DNA of 64,000 nt from Straminergon stramineum. Taxonomy: Eukaryota > Streptophyta > Bryopsida > Hypnales > Calliergonaceae. Shown piece by piece: positions 1 through 12,622 of the stretch. Below the pieces are notes generated by a model. That model saw only the letters and a program-made list of their open reading frames with translations, made no database searches and was not told where the DNA came from. The stretch is from positions 38,073,001 to 38,137,000 of the forward strand of contig OY987265.1 in assembly GCA_963920665.1 (NCBI GenBank), read 5' to 3'. The position numbers and the translations under genes are program-made. How positions within the stretch are numbered: the stretch's first letter is position 1; the number at the start of each line of letters is the position of its first letter.

Positions 1-2927
1 CCACATCCTTTAGCAGAGGATGCTGCTTCTCAAAAGATTCCCACCAGCGCAGTTCCGGTGCATGTTGATCCTCTTAAAATTATGTTGCAGGTTAGTATAA
101 TATGCACCTTCTCTGAACGTGCATAAGGATACAGCTACTTTTTGTGGCAATTGCAATTGTTATTGTACCTTGTCACCTCTAGTTTGAGACTTTATTAAAT
201 GCAAGGTGTTTAGGAGAATGTTTTTTGCATGACTCATTTGTTTGTTTACTGGTTGATGCAGCTGGAGGGTTCTGGAAATTGGCCTGAAGCACCAGTCGCT
301 ATACAGAAAACAAAGGCCGCCTTTTGCTTACAGATAGCACGAAGGTAAATTGACACAAACTGGTCACTTGCTACGAGGGCCTCAATCAAGCGCTGATTTT
401 AGCCGTGTCCTGAATTGAATCAATCATTGATGTGGATGTTTGGTATTGATTGGGATTGTGTTCGATGATTAAACATGGCACCGTCTCAGAAACTGAGAGC
501 CTCGGTAGTATTGAAGGTATCGACAGTCACTAGCTTACGCATAAGTATAGGTTCAGCTGATCAAGTGTACTGTACTGATAACTCCATAATCGCTTTACAG
601 CTTGCAAAAGAAATGGGGTGTTGGCTGTATTGCCGCTGAAGATGCAGTTGACATCACCATGGAGGGCTTTGTCTTCAGACTGGTACTAATGTATGACAAG
701 GATCGTACAAGGGCTATGGCATCCAAGGATGATGAACAGTTGGGAACAATTTCTCCTATTGATGACCTGTTGCTGCAAAGTTCACATTCAAGTTTGATAC
801 AAGGTTTGTACAGTAAGTATCCGGCATTTGGGCCAAGTGTTCGGCTTGCCAAGCGATGGATATGGTCCCATCTCTTTTCGGGTTTTTTGACGGAGGAAGC
901 TGTTGAATTGCTGGTGGCATATGTGTTTGTTCATCACTCTCCACATCTCCCTCCCTCGTCACGTGTTACCGGCTTCTTAAGGTGTGTTAATTTATGTCTT
1001 GGATTCATGTTCTCATTTTTCAATTGTTGAGGTGTGTCTAGTTGAGCAAGAAAGATCCGTTGTGATATCCTTTCATGAAAGGTGGATTTCAATCAATTTG
1101 GAGGCAGGTTTCAGTTTTATCAGTTGTTTTGTGTCTGTTTATGGATGTCAGCGAATCATAAATACTTTCAGCATCCTCATTTCGTAGTTCTGCTGAATGT
1201 AGGTTGAGAGCTCGTTTTTGTTGTTCTGATATTTGGGCAATTTTTTCAATATAGGTTCCTTCATCTTCTTACTAACCACGAATGGGCTCTTGAACCTCTT
1301 GTGGTGGATATGAATGGTGATCTTACTACTAACGACTACACCAAAATCATGGTAAGATAACCATGGGGAGGTTTGACCAAGAGTAATCCAATTGAATGCT
1401 GAGGACATATCTATGAATTGATGTCTAGATTCTACCACACTTTCAAAAATATAAGGATCAACTTGAATTGGTGTACCCTTGTATCCTCTGGTTGTTTCTA
1501 AATCCATACAATTTCAGATTTTTGACAGAAATATGTCTGTGGAAACAGGCTAAGTTTGCTGCTGCAAGGCATGGGCCACAAGTTGTTGGGACTGGCCCAG
1601 AGTATATACGAGGTCCTTCGATGTACATTGCAACATCTTACGACTTTGGCTGCAAAACGTGGACTCACGAGTCTCCATCTCAGCAGGTATCATTCTACAG
1701 TCACCTGATTTATTTCCTGTCATTACTTGTCTTTTAACATCTAGAGGTTTCTTGTTGTTCATTCATGTGTTTCTATGTACTGATGTTAATTTTAACATTG
1801 CAGGTGCTGAAGCGGCTTATAGCTTATGCAAAAAGCTCAGCGAATCTGCTCACCGAACTAGTGAAAGGCAATGCGGACGATAGAAATTGGCTGGTATGAC
1901 TTACCGATCATGGCTCTATTCATAGTTAATTGCCTTCAAATCAATATGCCTGTAATTTGAGGCCCTGATTAATTCATGTATGGTATTGACTGGTTGCCTT
2001 GACAGTTCCTATTATGAAATGACTAAACCAGTGTCTTCTGCTGTGAATTCTATAGTCAATCTTCAGAACACCGCTGTCAAGCTATGATATACTCCTCGAG
2101 CTCCATCTTGAGTGTCTATCACACCCAAATCGAATACTTTTCCCACCTGAAGGACTTGGCAAGAGCATTTTAAGCAAGGCAGCACCAAAATTGTCACCAA
2201 GGTTGGCGCCTGCTATCCTGAAGATGGGTATCAGAGCTGCAAGGGAACACTTAATTATTGGGTTGAATCCCGTCGAGGAGTTCGTCGAAGATTTGAAGGT
2301 ACGATTGATTTGTCGTTTTTCCAGTTTGTGCTGTGCTTTTCCATATCCATTTGAGTGTGTTTTGGTTCTCTTCCCCATTTTGACGTACTAAATGAGTACT
2401 ATATGATGTTGGGTGCAGTCCTGACTTCACACATGAAGTGCACATGCTGGAAAGACCTTAAGTGCAAGTGTGAGAAAATTAATTATTGATTACACCATAC
2501 TTGTGAAGACGTTGATGCTAACATTTTTCACGTGTCTTGATTTCTTTGCAGACCAAGTATGGTGATTATTGTAAAATATGGTATGATCCGGTGGGGAGCA
2601 ACTTGCTAGGCTTAACATTTTCTAACGAGGCATTTTCTGCTAAGGTACAATGGTCTTTGATTTTAAATCCTTAGTCCTCAAGATCTGCACTTTTTTGACT
2701 GGACCCGTTATTTACTTCGTTTATCCCAGTAGTAACATTGCAGAATATTCAGTTTTATTGCATTGACTCGTATCTCTGTGATGCAGGTAAAGAGTGCCAA
2801 ACGCAAACGCGTGGAAAATGAGCAAGTAGTTCTCAACTTGGACACGTTTTTGAAGGATGTTGCTGCCATAGGTGAAGGCTTAGTGAAAAGTATATATCTG
2901 TCTCCTGCCAGGAGAAAAGACTTGTGA
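1..2927 (+). CDS. NOL6: Nucleolar protein 6 (NOL6/Nrap), 3' part, nine exons
   Basis: This is the C-terminal part (about 451 residues) of a protein of the small-subunit processome, which acts in the nucleolus in pre-18S rRNA processing. Family members are usually 1,000-1,150 residues, so the 5' half lies left of the window. My exons are 1-90, 262-344, 601-981, 1255-1351, 1549-1686, 1804-1893, 2056-2298, 2552-2644 and 2787-2927. All junctions are GT-AG, reading phase is kept throughout, and the gene ends in TGA. Recognisable family stretches are LEGSGNWPEAPVAIQKTKAAF (exon 2), PSVRLAKRWIWSHLFSGFL (exon 3), MYIATSYD (exon 5) and SSANLLTEL (exon 6). The tail is basic (KSAKRKR), as expected for a nucleolar protein. 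No disruptions were seen. The start of exon 5 rests on family fit, because an upstream AG would bring in a stop. Confidence 0.93.
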
Positions 2928-4300
2928 TCTGCAAAATTTCATCCCAAATTTTAGTTGAATTTGAGCCAACCTTACAAAAGTTTACGTTCAGACTCAAATT
3001 AAAATTTAATTGAGTCTGAGAAGTTTCCCTGTTGCTTCTAAATTGAATTTGGCTCACAGATGTGCATTAATCTGAAATTTTTCATGATCGATTTGTGCTT
3101 GTACTTTACATTCTATTATTATAATTTTCCTACGGACTCACAATTACACTGAATGCCAAAACCAAGTCTGAGTTATTGTAACTACACCTATAATTGCACG
3201 AATAAGCTCTGTGGCATGATCAATATGCTCTAGAAAATGAACAATTTTTGCACACTATTAAAGGACTAGGAACCGAAATGCAAGTTGTTCCACATTGTGA
3301 ATTAGTTACAAATTTTCAAAGATGCAAGGTATGGGGTGCCAAGAGTGTCATGTAGGTGATCCCAAAATCCAACTAATGCATATCAAGAAATCACACTAGT
3401 AGTATTGAAACATGTCATAGAGAAGGTAAAACAATAGAAAGTATATTAAAAATCAACCTCTTCTAAGGTTGCAACCTACATAGTACTATATAAAGAACCA
3501 CACACTTCTCAAAATGGCCCTAAACCCTTGAATGACATAGCAAACATTTTTTGGATGCAGAGAAGAACTAGGATTCCTAGAAGACCTTGTTCTTCAAACT
3601 TTATAATCTTTGTATCTACATGGTGGATTCTCTCAAAAATTTTAGATCTTTACTCATCAAAAAGTTGGCTTGAAATTTCTACAGTGACTATTGTAGTAAC
3701 TAGGTCATAGGCACTTCCCGTTACTGTGTTTTTTGAAGAACTGACCTCCAAGCCCATCACTTCTATTTTTCTATCTATAACACTTAGGGGGGTAACTCCA
3801 CTTTACACTTGTCCTTGCAATGTGTACCATTTCAAGTATCCTCCCTATTCAATTTCCCTTAAAAAATAGGGATCAATTTTGAGAAGTGGTCCATTTTAGG
3901 TGTAGTTAAGGCATGTGACCCATTTCCAACCACTTAAGTAATTACACATATATGGAATTCTGGTTTCTTGAGTGGGAAAAATTTTCTGTGTACAAAAATA
4001 GAGTTTGGAAGGATTCCATAAATTTCCAAAATTTATTTCTCTAAACATAATTACTGTGAATTTTTTAGCTTAAGATTTTGTTTAATCAATATTGGTCATA
4101 TAGGCCTTCCTATTTCTAACCAAGGGTTGGTTGCTATATTGACAGTCCTATAACAAATCATAATGTGCCAGAACTACACCGAAAACTCAGCCATAATTAA
4201 TTATTGTTCATAAGTACCTCGGCAGAAAAAGAAGTCTACATGGTAGAAATGGGAGCTAATCAAAAAGGGTACACCTCCTATACCTTGATATTTCTCGTCA
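2928..4300. other. NOL6 3' flank, AT-rich, no gene seen
   Basis: The first few hundred bases presumably hold the NOL6 3' UTR. The rest is AT-rich and has no open frame with family resemblance. I see no clear repeat boundary before the TTAA at 4301. Confidence 0.5.
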
Positions 4301-4878
4301 TTAACCCTTTAGTGACCGGTTGACTAGTTTTTGGTCGATTGTGGGACTTTTTATTTGCTACTGTTCACAAAACATTTGATTTAAAAAAACCCTAGGGAAC
4401 AACACAATTAGAGTATCTTCATACAGTCCAAACAAAACCAATTTCAAAAGAGTGCATGCAAAAATGCATTAGCTATGTTTATCCAAACTTAAATGTCCTA
4501 AGCCTTCACAAGTGAAATATCATAAAGAAATACATATTTAATGTAAGGGATGACTACTCATATGTATGAAAGAACTAGCTGGAAGGTTTTTGATTGTTTT
4601 TTGGAGCATTTACTAAAATTTATGCCCAATTGTGGTAGATTGTATGTAGCACCAGTGTTGAAGGTTGTTTACAGCATATCAATCTTTGAAGATTATTTAC
4701 AAGCATGTGCACTGTTGGATCACTTTCATTTTTTGTTTGGTTCAAGTATCTGTCCTATAGAACCAATTGATTGATCTAGGATTTCATCCTTAGAATGGCC
4801 ACAAAATTTCACTTTGTCAAAATTGTATTCAAAAATTGCGCTTGCCCCCAAAATCAACCATAGTTACTAAAGGGTTGA
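4301..4878. mobile_element. TTAA-bounded TIR element, about 580 bp (piggyBac-like MITE)
   Basis: The left end reads TTAACCCTTTAGTGACC. The right end, on the opposite strand, reads TCAACCCTTTAGTAACT, so the terminal inverted repeat matches at about 14 of 17 positions. The outer tetranucleotide is TTAA on the left and a one-base derivative (TTGA) on the right. TTAA target duplication with CCC...GGG ends is the hallmark of the piggyBac superfamily, and assignment to it is inference. No transposase was seen. Confidence 0.55.
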
Positions 4879-5459
4879 TCCCTAAGTGCTTCGATGTCCA
4901 CTTTTTAGATGATGACTAGATTGAAACTCAAGCTTCATCCTCATTATTACTTGGATGAAAGTCATCTTAATTTGTGGAGATACTTTATCAAGTTTTTGTC
5001 CTATCTAATGGTTGGATTTGATGTCACTAGAATACATATTTTTCTAAAATTGCAAATTTGCAAGTATGTCAAGTGGTTGACCAAGCCAAAATTGCATTGA
5101 TTCTAGTTCAAATCAGGATGTGCAAAAATGAGGTCATAGATATTAAGGACATAGAAACTTTAAAAAATCACCATATCAACAAAACCTCATTTCAAATCCA
5201 TTCCAACAAATTTTATCAAAAAAAGATAATATTTTTCTGTAATTAAATTCAAAAGGAATTTTGAAATTTTGCTTTCAAAATTTAAAAAAAAATAAATTAG
5301 TGATAGCATTGGTGAATCTAACTATACGGATAGAATCTAAACTTACAATCTACAACTTTTATTTGTATACAATTCCAAAATATTCTTCCAAGTAGCATTT
5401 AATGATAATTTTTTTCAAATCATCAATTATGGAAAAGATTCTTGACGTTTAGGGGTTAA
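4875..5459 (+). mobile_element. TTAA-bounded TIR element, second family, copy 1
   Basis: It starts at the TTGA that closes the element on its left (TTGATCCCTAAGTGC) and ends ACGTTTAGGGGTTAA. Its body, 4909-5455, is repeated in inverse orientation at 7593-8410. Both copies have short open frames with related translations (for example ESHLNLWRY here and ESYFNLWRY there). This is conserved repeat sequence and not evidence for a gene. Confidence 0.5.
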
Positions 5460-7592
5460 TCTGTACCTGGAGCACATGTGAATAAAATGTAAAAGTGTAA
5501 ACACAATATTTGATTTAATCCATTAACCTTGAAAGGATGGGTCTATGATCATTTTTTCAAACTTCAAAGTCATTTCTCTCTCTTGCTTTGTTTTGTAACT
5601 ATATATGAATGTAAATATTTATTTTTATTTTTAAGAGATAAAATCACATGACTTCCATTAATCATAGAAATCTCCAAATTTTTGTGAAAATTTGAAATTA
5701 TTGTGAGTTTTTGAATAAGTGGAAAATTTTCATATCAAATAGAGAATATGTTCAAAAAATCTATAAAATTTTCCATAAAATTTTCTCCACTGAATATTTT
5801 AGTGTAGAACATTGTAGTGCAAATGAATTTTTAAATCATTTTAAAATTAGAAAAATAACACTCTATGGTTATAGGTCCAAAGTTCAAATTGTAATAAAAA
5901 TCCACATTAATGAATTTCCAAAAACTTCAATTGGAGTAGAAACTAGACTTCTAACAAGATGTTGTCCCAAATTCAAGAAAGATTAATTTTATGGCTAAAA
6001 TTCAAATAAAGAGAGAGCAAAAATTGCCAAAATATACTATACAATGATCTATGGATTTTGCATTTTCTTATGTAGGGAAGTAAAAAAATGTCACGAGGGA
6101 ATACCCACCACCTTACATTGAAAATGGGATGAAATATTAAGTGGCTCCTTCAAAAATTGGATGAAAAATTGTTTTTTATCCATCTTTGAGGCTCCCCTAA
6201 AATCATCCAAAGGATGCAAAACATCTTCTCATGTATTTCAAGATAGAAGCTAGATGTGGTATAATATGTAACTTAACTTTTTTAAGTATGCATTGAGAAA
6301 AGAGATGTTAAACATGAAGTTTAGAAAAATCTACATAGTCAAATTTGAATTTTTTATAAGATCTTTGTAAGATAAGTTTAGAAGCATTTCAACTTGAATA
6401 AATAGTCAAATTTATAATATCTATTTAGAAAACTTGAATTTTGGTATGGTTAGCTAAATCTATGAGGTTATCATGATGGCATAATATAATCATACTAATC
6501 ATAAAATATTACAAATTTCACTATAGTTAATATTTTAACAAAGGAAAAAAATTGAACCTATAGATTGATTTTTATTTTTTGTATGAAGTATAAAATACAT
6601 CCTTAAAATTCAATGATAGATTAATATTTTATGATAAGTAGATCCCTAGTGCATCTAAAAATGTCCATACCACCTTTTTAATAACATCTAATTGCTTGGA
6701 ACTCACTTTGTCAAAATGAATGCTACACATGTATTACCAAGCATCAAGGTTTAATATCACAATTTTTGAAAATACATTGAAAGGCTAGTTGGAAGGGATG
6801 ACTAAAATTTTCTAATGATCAAGGAGCCCAATTTTGGATCCAAGATGGTGGTATCTGTATATTTGACATTGTAGGTTCACAAATTGTGGTATATACTATA
6901 ACAAAAATTTGTTCTTGTGATAAGGTAGGTCTACAAAATCATGGCTCTTCCAATTTGAATCATTAAATATTGCACCTCCCACATATTTGAGAAGTTTTTA
7001 GATGGTTATGCATTCTACTTATATAGTGTCATATTTGACTGTGATAAGGTTCAAATCATGATATGTCATCAAAATATAAGTTGCTAATTTTTTATTTAGA
7101 AATTAGAAATCCATTGGTGTATGTTGTGCCATATGTTAGTGCATATATTATATTTCAAAAGTCAAATTCAATATCACATACATTGTTCTTTATAGACTTT
7201 TAAAGAGTTGAGAAAGCATTAAAAAAAATCATGTGTGGAAAGTCAATATGCAAAATAGTACAAGTAGAAATCTATTTGTTTGACACAATATGAATTTGTT
7301 GTAAATATTGGATATTATATTAGAATCTAAAAAACATTTAGTATTGGACATAATTGGATGAGTTCTCTTAGAAAATTAAAGCACATATAAGGCAATTGAA
7401 CTACAAGGTAAAATCATTACTAGACTAACACTACCATTTTAGAAAGCTAAGGAAAAAAAAAAATGAATTTGATTGCAAAGTATAAACTTAATATATGATT
7501 GGCGATTTTTCAACATGGCATTCATAACAATATGATTTTCATGTAATATCCACTGACCTTTCAACTTACTAGAAATTGGTCATCTTAGATGC
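5460..7592. other. AT-rich intergenic sequence between inverted repeat arms
   Basis: This 2.1-kb stretch lies between two inverted copies of the same repeat. It has only short frames, such as 5711-5986, with no recognisable product. I see no internal transposase and no tandem structure. Confidence 0.5.
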
Positions 7593-8470
7593 TTAACCCC
7601 TAAACGTCCAGATTCATCTCTAGAATTGGTGATTTGAGAAAAATCATTATAAAGTGCTATTTGGAAGCATATTTTGGAATTGATATACAAATAAAAGTTG
7701 TAGATTTTGATTTGTAGATTCCATATTTTTAGTTAGATTCTCCAATGCTATTACCAATATTTTTTCACAAATTTAGAAAGAGAAATTCTAAAATTCCTTC
7801 AAAATTTGATTACAAGCAAAATATTATCATGTTTTGAGTAAAATTTTTTGGAATGGATTTGAAATGAGATTCTCTTCATACCATGAATTTTTGAAATTTT
7901 TGGGTTCTTCAAATCTATGACCTCATTTTGGCAAATCCAGTTTTGACATTAGAAGAGATCTAGCCCCATTAGAAGACTACAAGTTTTGGGCAGTGGGGAA
8001 CTCGGTGAACTATACCATTGCAATGTGTTGATGTGGTTAGGAGGCGATCACGTTAGATTTTTTTTTAATTAAAATTTTTTTTTTACTTCTTTTCCAATTT
8101 CAAGGACAAAAAAATGTATTTATGATGATTGATTGTTGTTAGTCGTGCCCTCATTGTTGTGGGAACATCGTGGGGAATATGCCCAACACAGCCCTCTGAC
8201 TTCCCCAAATCTTATCTAATGACTAAAGTCAATGCAATTTGACCAAATGACATACTTGCACATTTGTAATTTTAGAAAAATATGTACTCTAGTTGCACCA
8301 AATCCAACCCTTAGATAGAACAACACTAACTTGATAATGTATCTCCATAAATTAAAATAACTTTCATCCAAGTTGTTGAGAGGATGAAACTTAACTTTCA
8401 AATTGTTCATTGTCCAAAAAATGGATGTTGGAGCATATGAGCTCCCAATTCGTCACTTGGGACCTATAGT
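7593..8470 (-). mobile_element. TTAA-bounded TIR element, second family, copy 2 (inverted)
   Basis: The left edge reads TTAACCCCTAAACGTCC, the mirror image of the end at 5459. The sequence is the diverged reverse complement of 4875-5459, with extra internal sequence around 7940-8200. The far end near 8455-8468 (CACTTGGGACC) looks like an eroded version of the other terminus, so that boundary is uncertain. Confidence 0.5.
7940..8200. repeat. Dispersed repeat shared with 37.9-38.2 kb
   Basis: The tract from TTAGAAGAGATCTAGCC through CGTGCCCTCATTGTTGTGGG has an inverted, rearranged relative at about 37900-38190, which carries AGAAGAGATCTAGCC and GCAGTGAGGGCACAATTG. It appears to be an insertion inside the repeat copy at 7593-8470. 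Confidence 0.45.
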
Positions 8471-9640
8471 TTTTCTTTTTTCCGCTTTGCGTAGATTAGA
8501 GGGTAATTAGGTGTTAAAAGCCCCCAAAAGAGCCTAAGGCCAAAACAAGTTGTGACATGCCAAACTAATATTTGGTTACTTTTAGGGTTTTAGGTCTAGT
8601 TGCCCCTTAGATGCCCACCTCTATATAGGTCAGAACCACAAATGGTGGAAGTTAGTAGATTTGAATGTAGTTGCTTTATTGTGCCGAACCTATTAAGTAG
8701 TGGCCCCAACCAGCTAAGAATTCTGCCGAGAGGATCCCCATGAGATCTCCAGATAGGTCTTGTTTTCCCATCCCAGCATTGAAATCGTAGAGCCAATTGT
8801 TAGCATTGCAGGGGTTACAATACCAAGACCGGCATGTGGAGGAATCCACAAGTCCTAAGCGTGGAATTGCGGTCTGGAGTGTGCTAGGGGTTTGGAAGTG
8901 ATGTTCCTTCGCCAAGATTCCCTTATACACGAAAGATTCCCTATTTCTATGTAATTAGCGGAGGGTAGGATTCATCCTCCTCATCCCTACATGTGCAAAG
9001 TAAGAATATGAGCTTGCACGACCATTGTGGGACTCCTTGAGAGGTCCTACAAAAAGTCTCGGAATTTTCTGACTTGCAGAAATATTCTTTCTGGACGGTC
9101 AACCACCAAAACCCACTACGGGAAATTTGTGGAAACTCCCCGGAGGGCAGTAAAATCTCTCTAAAAATTAGAGTAGATGATTTTATATTAATAAGTCTCC
9201 CCAACAAGTTTCGTGACATTTTGATAGCGGGAGATGCCCGAACTTGAAGATTCCCCCCAGATTTAGCAACATGGCAATGCGGGCGAGAGTTTGACTGACA
9301 TCTTGGGAGCATATGAGTTCGAAATGGAGTCGATGAAAGGTTTTTCCTTACCCCCTTGGACCTCCCAAATCACCTTGGCCACTCACCTTGCTCAAAAAAG
9401 GCAACACCGACAAGTTAAATCTTTAACCCTTTTTTGATGTAGATGGCGTTGGGTTTCGATGGGGTTTTTGCGACGGTTAAGGGGGAGGGGCATCTTCCGG
9501 ATGGAAAATGGCATGTTGGAGCCAACATTGCAATCTGTTTGCCAATCGGAGTTAAACTCCAAAAGTTAGAAGTGGACAACACACAACTGGAGAAGTCAAC
9601 GGACCATTAAAGCCTAAATCTTGGAGAATTGGAAGAAGTA
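8471..9640. other. GC-richer block, possible retroelement remnant
   Basis: Base composition changes here to a markedly more GC-rich state than the flanks. The longest frame (8947-9312, minus, 121 codons) has no resemblance I can name. Sequences starting TGTTGGAGC occur at about 8427 and 9513, an LTR-like start, but I could not pair two ends or find a primer-binding site, so no LTR is called. Confidence 0.35.
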
Positions 9641-9644
9641 CATT

Positions 9645-9990
9645 CCGCCACTTGGGAACGAGGTTCCCAACACATGTGGGGAGAAGACTTAGGTGTCAAT
9701 ACCCCACACGTGGAGAAAATCCCAAGACAAGCTTAGATTGTCAACCATCTTACGTAGATTTGGAATTGTAAGAAGTTTAGGTTTTCCGTAAGGTTCCCAT
9801 GCTTGGGAACAAGGTCTTCAACATGTGTGAAGGGAAGACTAGTTGTCAATACCCTTGCATATGGGCGAAATCCCAAGACAATCCTATAATTGTCAACCTT
9901 TCACATGGAACCAATTCTGGTAAGAAAATTGGATTTTTAGGAGTCTCCTTCATTGGGAACAAAGTTCCCCAATTTGTAATTTCGAGGGGA
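9645..9990 (+). repeat. Diverged tandem repeat, unit about 147 bp
   Basis: The block containing CACTTGGGAACGAGGTTCC and GTGTCAATACCCCACACG (9649-9760) recurs at 9796-9906 as GCTTGGGAACAAGGTC and GTTGTCAATACCCTTGC. A partial third copy (ATTGGGAACAAAGTTCCCC) starts near 9951. Copies share both order and spacing. Confidence 0.7.
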
Positions 9991-10009
9991 GTAAGGGTGC
10001 CCATCCTCC

Positions 10010-10018
10010 TATAAAAGG
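10010..10018 (+). promoter_or_regulatory. TATA-box-like sequence (CTATAAAAG)
   Basis: CTATAAAAGG sits just after the tandem copies and about 30 bp before a CT-rich leader (CCCTTCTCTCC). This is the layout of an LTR or Pol II core promoter. No downstream gene is recognised, so function is unproven. Confidence 0.35.
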
Positions 10019-10139
10019 GGACGCCCTTCTCTCCTTAAACACCTCCATTTTATGCATCAATATACTTGGGTCCGTTGAGGTCCACTTGTTGGGACTTTGG
10101 TAGTGTCGGTTTCCTTGCTTCTCTCTCTTGCCTTCTTTT

Positions 10140-10352
10140 GTAGCTCTTGTTCTCATGGTAGTCCTTTGTTGTCATTTTGAGAAGTTTGGGTTGGAATCAA
10201 ACTCTCTTTGGTAGCTCTTGTTCTCGTGGTAGTCCCTTGTTGTCATTTGGAGAGGTTTGGGTTGGAATCAAACTCTCTAAATAGTTCTTGTCCTTGTAGT
10301 GGTCCTTGGTTGTCTTTTGGAGGGGTTTGGGTTGGAGCCAAACTCGCTTCTA
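10140..10352 (+). repeat. Three tandem copies of a unit of about 70 bp
   Basis: The unit contains TAGCTCTTGTTCTC, GGTAGTCC.TTGTTGTC and GGTTTGGGTTGGAATCAAAC. It occurs at about 10141, 10211 and 10280. The third copy is the most diverged and is followed by a further fragment (AGTAGTCTTGTGGTAG). Units are in direct orientation with no spacers. Confidence 0.8.
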
Positions 10353-10789
10353 GTAGTCTTGTGGTAGTTCTCACTCTCCTTGCTATCCCCTCCTTTATCT
10401 TGGGTGGTTGTTGCAAAGTGAAAAGGGGTCTATAGAGTCCTAGATCATTTGTTAAAAGTCCTATCCAATGGCAGAGTTTTGAGACCTTAGGAGCCTCTAA
10501 GTCCTAGATTTGGTGTTAAATCCAAATCAACTGTGGAGCCTTGACCCTAAGCACTACTCACCTCCAAAGTTTAGTTTCCAAAATAGTTGGGAACAAATCA
10601 AAATTTAGTACCCAAAAGAGCCGGTCTTAAGTCTTGACAGTCCACGGAGGAGTATCCCTTAAAAGCCCTACGCTTGACAATCCTCAACCAGGGTGAGCAT
10701 GGAGAGCTAAGCTTCCAAGGCAAATTTCCAACGAGGTGGGGAAAAATCCCAATTTTCTGTTGGCCCCATCCATAGCCAAAGCCCAGAGC

Positions 10790-10940
10790 TCAGTACCGAC
10801 CTAGCACTGGCACCAGCAACAATCGGCACCAACACCAGCAGGCGAGTACCGACACTGGCATCAATACTAGTACTAACGGCCTAGTACCGGCGGACTGGCA
10901 CTAACACTAGTATCGGCACTAGCACTAGCACCGGCAGGGA
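10790..10940. repeat. Cryptically simple GGCACC/AGCACT minisatellite
   Basis: This low-complexity tract is built from degenerate hexamers such as GGCACC, AGCACT and AGTACC. Its opposite strand gives a Ser/Ala/Thr/Gly-rich frame (10873-11064), which I treat as a by-product of the repeat. Confidence 0.65.
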
Positions 10941-11084
10941 ATTGGGCCTCAACCGGGTGGAGGGGGGATTGGGAGTTCGGCCAGGGATTGGAGGGTTCAA
11001 TCAGGGGGTTGGGGAATTTCAGCCAGGGGCTGGGAAGGGGTTTTTGCCAAGGCAGTTGGGGCAATCGGAATCAATCTAGGTAGA

Positions 11085-11250
11085 AGGGAAAGAATTTAAC
11101 ACATAGGGTAGAGTAGGAAAGATAACGGGCAAAGAACTTAGCATGTAGGATAGAGGAGAGGAGATAGAATTTAGCAAGTAGGGTGGATTGGGGAGAAAAG
11201 AATTTGGCAATTAGGATAGAGGGGTAGGGGGTAGCATATAGAATGGGGTA
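11085..11250 (+). repeat. Degenerate purine-rich tandem repeat, unit 31-40 bp
   Basis: Variants of AAGAATTTAGCA.GTAGG.TAGAG appear at about 11090, 11131, 11168, 11199 and 11229. Spacing is irregular and the units are diverged. Confidence 0.6.
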
Positions 11251-12618
11251 GGCTCAACCACTCTCCCCGCTCACTTGGTCCACCAAGGCTACGACAAAAG
11301 GAGGAAGGAAATATGGGGAACTAGGCTCACTGACCGTCGTCTTCCCCTAACCTCCATCCAAAATGCACCCAACTCCATGGAGGTGACATGGTTGCATGAG
11401 ACCTATTAAGAAGGAGTCTCAAGCACGTAGAAGAGGAACCTCGGGCTGAGGTATGACCCCATCGTCTCTTCTCACCTTTAGCTAGTTCACTCCCATAAAC
11501 ACGAAGTAAGGTTGAGGCCTAGAAGCAAGGAGCACCCCTAGGATCAAAGGCTAGTCCCCACTAGTCCCCAATAGTAGATGTAGAAGGGGTCCAACATAGA
11601 CGAGTTAGGGTAGAGGTCATTCGTCCTCAAGACTTGCGTAGGCAATAGGAAATGGCGTGAACCAACACCCAAGAAGGTAGCACTTGTTCTCTTGTAGTTC
11701 CAACGCTCAAGACATCCAAGCATTAGCTCTACGGCCAGATATATTGGGAGTCACGGTGAATTAGAAGAAGTAGGAGGCTTAGAAAAGATCCATTGCTTGG
11801 AAGGCACACTGGACTAACATTAGGCACCCATTGAAGTAGGAGTTCACCACCCCAAATACTAAGACCTAGTTGTGCTCGTGTAATTGCCAAGGGTGGGCAA
11901 TTATATGGTCACAGAGCACTTAGGGGTTAATGAGATGCAAGACCTTTTAATTCTATCAAGATGAAGATCATATGCACCCTATTGAATTCTATTTATCAAA
12001 ATCAACATTCTACAATGTTGACGGAGATGGATCTTAATAATGTATAACTTGCAAAGATGCACCATTGACATAGTCACTACCAAAAAAAAAAAAAATTTTA
12101 ATGTTTTTATTAATGAAATTAAAAAAATATTACATGGAATACCTTGAGGTTTACATATTCTTAAATTGAAATTTTGTTGTACTTTAAATATTTGTAGAAT
12201 TTTGCAATACCTATAGCCCAACTTTTATGTTTGTTGTTTTATATATTTTTCTTTTTCTGCTCATGGTTCAATTTTATGGGTAAAATAGTACAAACTCAAA
12301 CTCAATTTTGGAATCTTAGGTTTGAAAATCCGAATGTATAACCGTAGGTTTCAAGATCTTGAGAATCCAAAATGCAATATATATTTTTTGGAAGATTTGT
12401 ATAGTTATAAAATATGTTGGGTATATAAAAAAAATTCATAGCCATTAGTCATCACATCAAGCACATGGATATATGAAAAATGAAAAATATAACAAAAAAA
12501 TGGTCACATAATGAAAATCTTAAGTCTCATTGTGAGAAACAATATAAACTAGTATAATTTAGAAAAATTAGGAAAAAGATGATCAGAAGGTTTCAATGAA
12601 AACATTATAATGCATAGT

Positions 12619-12622
<4 letters not shown>
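11251..12622. other. Intergenic, transition from GC-richer block to AT-rich DNA
   Basis: The GC-richer block ends at about 11940 with a GAGCACTTAGGGGTTAA motif, a perfect example of the TTAA-CCCCTAAGTGCT terminus seen at 4875. I could not find a convincing partner end (TTAACCC at 9423 matches only seven bases). No gene is recognised. Confidence 0.4.

Noticed and set aside
4909..5100. Small protein gene (63 codons) conserved at 8216-8410
   Set aside because: Similarity between the two frames extends beyond them at DNA level, and both lie within inverted copies of one repeat.
9423..11940. Single 2.5-kb TTAA-bounded element
   Set aside because: The two ends share only TTAACCC and then diverge (TTTTTTGATG versus CTAAGTGCTC), too little for a TIR call.
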